In this document: in pieces, positions 61,217-64,000 of the stretch | How positions within the stretch are numbered: position 1 is the stretch's first letter | How the letters are laid out: every line of letters begins with the position of its first letter | NCBI GenBank assembly: GCA_029245785.1 | Contig: JAQWOR010000021.1 | Location: 1-64,000, forward strand | Length of the DNA stretch: 64,000 nucleotides | Reading direction: 5' to 3' | DNA from: Polaribacter sp. | GTDB lineage: Bacteria; Bacteroidota; Bacteroidia; Flavobacteriales; Flavobacteriaceae | Notes under the pieces: model-generated | Seen by the model: the letters and a program-made list of their open reading frames with translations, nothing else | The model's database searches: none | What the model was told of the DNA's origin: nothing | Position numbers and translations under genes: made by a program

Positions 61217-63964
61217 ATGAACTCTTTTATTTCTGATACACTGAATGCTGTTTTAAAGACTCAGAACTCCTTTGAAAACACGGTTTTTATATTGCCCTCT
61301 CAAAGAGCTGGAGTGTTTGTAAAGCAAGCCTTTCAACATAAAATAGCCGTAGGATTTTTACCGGAAATAATCCCGATAGAACAATTTATTGAGCAGATTT
61401 CTGGCATTCACAAACTAGACACTATTCAATTGTTATTTCATTTCTATACGGTTTATAAAAAGATAGAACCCAATCCAGAATCTTTTGACAATTTCTCTTC
61501 TTGGGCATTTACAGTACTCCAAGACTTTAATGAAGTAGATCAGCATTTAATCAATGCTAAGCAAATATTCACCTATTTAAAAGACATTCAACGGCTTAAA
61601 GAATGGTCTGTAAAACCTCCTATGGAAGAAACGGCGTTGATGAAAACGCATTTCTCCTTTATGGAAAAATTAGGCGACTACTATACCGAATTTTATGAAT
61701 ATCTCTATCAAAAAAATAGCGGATATCAAGGACTAATGTATCGAGAAGCAACCAAAAAAATTGACACCTTTTGTAGTGAAAACAGTCATAAAAATTTTGT
61801 TTTCATGGGTTTCAATGCGTTGAATAAAGCAGAAGAATTTATTTTTCAAAAAATGCTGTCCGAAGGAAACACAAAAGTCTATTGGGATATTGACAGTTCT
61901 TTTTTAGAAAAAAATCAGCAAGCGGGTACTTTTATAAACACTTACAAATCAGAGTGGGACTATTACCAAACCAATGAATTAAAAACAGTAACAACTCATT
62001 TTTCTAAAGAAAAAAACATTGAGGTAATTGGAGTTTCTAAAAACAGCACGCAAATAAAACATGTTGGTGAAATTTTAGCAACATTTCCTGATTTTAACAA
62101 TACAGCCTTTGTATTGGCAGATGAATCCATGTTGCCAATTGCATTGAATTCATTGCCTAAAAAAGTAGATGCCGTAAATATTACCATGGGATATCCGTTA
62201 AAAGACATTCCAACAACAGCCCTATTCTCTTCAATTTTTCAGTTGTTTTTGACGCAAGAAAAATTACAAAAAACAAGTGTAGAACAGTTTTATTACAAAG
62301 ATGTCATTCGGTTTTTAAAACAACCAACAATACATCCACTGTTACAACTAAAAGATAAGGATCTTTTTAACCACATCTCTTCTGAAATTGCAAAAAACAA
62401 CACTTCTTTTATCAGCTACAAGCAGTTAGAGTCTTTTTTAAAACCAATAGAGGCCACTCACAAAAACACTTTGTTGGCCATGTTCAACCCTTTCGAAACA
62501 ACCGCTGAGTTTATCGATAGAATTTTGCAATTAATCGCACTTTTAAAAGAAGACGCAAATCCTCTAGAAAAAGAATATTTATTTCGGTTTTATACCGCAT
62601 TTACGCAATTGCAAAACCTACAGTCTGAATTTAATTATTTAGAGAATTTAAAAATCGTACATCAATTTTTTAAGCAAATGATTGCCTCAGAAAGCATGTC
62701 TTTTCAAGGAGAACCTTTGCAAGGACTACAACTAATGGGAATGTTAGAAACGCGGGTATTAGATTTTGAAAATGTGATTATCACTTCGGTAAATGAAGGC
62801 ATTCTTCCATCTGGAAATTCACAATCATCATTCATTCCTTTTGATGTAAAAATAGAATTTGGACTGCCCACTTACAAAGAAAAAGACGCCATTTTTTCAT
62901 ATCATTTTTTTAGATTGATTCAACGAGCAAGCAATATATTTCTATTGTACAATACAGAAAATGACACCTATGGTGGAGGAGAAAAAAGCAGGTTCATTGC
63001 CCAATTACTCAATCTGAAAAAGGGAATTTCTGAACTCCAAATAAGCCCAAAAGTAAACACAGAGAAAACAGTACCAAAAACAATTGAAAAATCAGAAGCA
63101 GTGCTTCTCAAATTAAAAAAACTCGCAGAAAAAGGAATTTCCCCTTCGGCGTTGACTAATTATTTATACAATCCATTTGAGTTTTATAAACAAAAAGTAT
63201 TGGGCGTTTACGAATACAAAGAAGTAGAAGAGACTGTTGCTGCAAACACAATGGGAACTATTGTACACGACACCTTAGAAGCCTTGTACAAACCTTTTGA
63301 AGGCTCTTTTATCAGTGAAAAAGAACTGATTGAAATGGAAAACAACACAGAAGAGTTGGTAAAAATATATTTTAAAAAACACTTTAATACTGATGCTTTT
63401 TATACTGGAAAAAACAGGTTAATTTTTGAAGTTTCCAATCGTTTTGTACAGCGATTTATTGCCGAAGAAAAAAAATTAGTACGCGGTGGCAACAAGCTAA
63501 AAATTCTTGCAACAGAGCAACAATTAGAAACAACGATTGTTATTGATGGCTTTGATTTTCCCATCAAAATAAAAGGAATTGTAGATCGAATTGACGAGCT
63601 AAATGGTGTAACAAGAATTATAGATTACAAAACAGGGTTGGTAACAGCAACAGCATTAAAAGTAGCCGATATTTCCTTGTTAACAGAAAACTACAAACAC
63701 AGCAAAGCGATACAGATATTATTGTATGCTTTTCTCTACACAAAAAACAACAACACTACCGGTCCTGTAGAAGCAGGAATTATTTCTTTTAAAAATTTAA
63801 AAAGTGGTGTTTTACGCATCAACTTTTCTGAAAAAAGAGGCGAAAATGATTGGCTAATCACCCCTGAAAAATTAAGTGATTTTATGGAAATAATACGACA
63901 ATTAATTACAGAGATTTACAACCCAGAGATTCCTTTTGTAGAAAAAATAAATAAAACGTATTAA
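61217..63964 (+). CDS. AddB-like PD-(D/E)XK nuclease family protein
   Basis: 915 residues. The N-terminus SFISDTLNAVLK with FILPSQRAGVFVK is an inactivated helicase-like domain of AddB type. The nuclease domain is near the C-terminus: GIVDRIDELNG, IIDYKTG (Asp-x-Lys catalytic pair) and QILLYAFLY, shown as the final conserved Gln/Tyr motif. With an AddA helicase-nuclease, AddB resects double-strand breaks and may damage foreign DNA. No addA is in the window; it may follow to the right, where the sequence ends after 36 bases. Confidence 0.85.
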   Translation: MNSFISDTLNAVLKTQNSFENTVFILPSQRAGVFVKQAFQHKIAVGFLPEIIPIEQFIEQISGIHKLDTIQLLFHFYTVYKKIEPNPESFDNFSSWAFTVLQDFNEVDQHLINAKQIFTYLKDIQRLKEWSVKPPMEETALMKTHFSFMEKLGDYYTEFYEYLYQKNSGYQGLMYREATKKIDTFCSENSHKNFVFMGFNALNKAEEFIFQKMLSEGNTKVYWDIDSSFLEKNQQAGTFINTYKSEWDYYQTNELKTVTTHFSKEKNIEVIGVSKNSTQIKHVGEILATFPDFNNTAFVLADESMLPIALNSLPKKVDAVNITMGYPLKDIPTTALFSSIFQLFLTQEKLQKTSVEQFYYKDVIRFLKQPTIHPLLQLKDKDLFNHISSEIAKNNTSFISYKQLESFLKPIEATHKNTLLAMFNPFETTAEFIDRILQLIALLKEDANPLEKEYLFRFYTAFTQLQNLQSEFNYLENLKIVHQFFKQMIASESMSFQGEPLQGLQLMGMLETRVLDFENVIITSVNEGILPSGNSQSSFIPFDVKIEFGLPTYKEKDAIFSYHFFRLIQRASNIFLLYNTENDTYGGGEKSRFIAQLLNLKKGISELQISPKVNTEKTVPKTIEKSEAVLLKLKKLAEKGISPSALTNYLYNPFEFYKQKVLGVYEYKEVEETVAANTMGTIVHDTLEALYKPFEGSFISEKELIEMENNTEELVKIYFKKHFNTDAFYTGKNRLIFEVSNRFVQRFIAEEKKLVRGGNKLKILATEQQLETTIVIDGFDFPIKIKGIVDRIDELNGVTRIIDYKTGLVTATALKVADISLLTENYKHSKAIQILLYAFLYTKNNNTTGPVEAGIISFKNLKSGVLRINFSEKRGENDWLITPEKLSDFMEIIRQLITEIYNPEIPFVEKINKTY

Positions 63965-64000
63965 TAATAGTATAAAGAAGAGAACCTGTCTGAAGGAGAA

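Overview
The window is AT-rich chromosomal DNA from a member of the Bacteroidota, almost certainly a marine-type Flavobacteriaceae; the genus cannot be fixed from sequence alone. Supporting signs are a T9SS plug-family protein, a carboxypeptidase-regulatory-like TonB-dependent receptor, relaxed lipoboxes, DUF6427/DUF6341/DUF3667 families, the absence of Shine-Dalgarno signals, and many TAnnTTTG boxes (the Bacteroidota -7 element) just before genes. No rRNA, tRNA, CRISPR array, complete insertion sequence, prophage or replication origin was found.

Layout. 1-3410 is an accessory edge. It holds a start-less, glycine-rich protein ending in a VanY/M15-like metallopeptidase signature, a small exported protein beside it (possible immunity protein), a tandem pair of exported SIMPL-family proteins, and a probable IS3-family remnant. 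3411-17650 is core: T9SS plug protein, apaG, DUF3667, NRDE, pruA, rsmG, a fatty-acid desaturase, an aminotransferase, a retropepsin-like protein, tatD, ogt and two outer-membrane proteins. 17771-23924 is a nucleoside-catabolism operon (pyrimidine-nucleoside phosphorylase, deoC, an ALDH16-type double aldehyde dehydrogenase, deoD) preceded by a Crp/Fnr-type regulator. 24102-34370 holds glyS, comF, an Ig-like lipoprotein, metB, a DinB gene broken by one stop codon, an ArsC-like protein, a DUF3089 lipoprotein, tdk, alr and mscL. 34394-39629 is a minus-strand run: yicC, gmk, nadD, an M23 peptidase, GH3 and MOSC. 39858-43319 has upp, DUF6427, DUF6341, trmB, a LysE-family exporter and an alkyltransferase-like protein.

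43781-46620 is a compact iron-sulfur/redox module (Mrp, NifU-like, ferredoxin-NADP reductase-like, [2Fe-2S] ferredoxin). It is followed by an aromatic amino-acid catabolic cluster (hmgA, hppD, tryptophan 2,3-dioxygenase), whose iron enzymes and the downstream ferredoxin-dependent acyl-ACP desaturase are plausible clients. 50505-57985 carries a DUF3108 protein, an M23 protein with an altered HxH motif, pgi, and a TonB-dependent receptor paired with a lipoprotein built of three internal repeats. 58146-63964 holds a small membrane protein, plsC, acyl-ACP desaturase, an omega-amidase-like nitrilase and an AddB-like nuclease.

Several starts are non-ATG (TTG for trmB, the Ig-like lipoprotein and one M23 gene; GTG for the ferredoxin; TTG/GTG for ogt), and I moved others to internal ATGs on family grounds. 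No strong case for a wholly new system was seen. The best leads are the M15-like effector locus at the left edge, the TonB receptor/triple-repeat lipoprotein pair, the ALDH16-containing deo operon, and three kinds of genomic decay: the DinB nonsense mutation, a four-helix-bundle gene remnant and the IS3 remnant.
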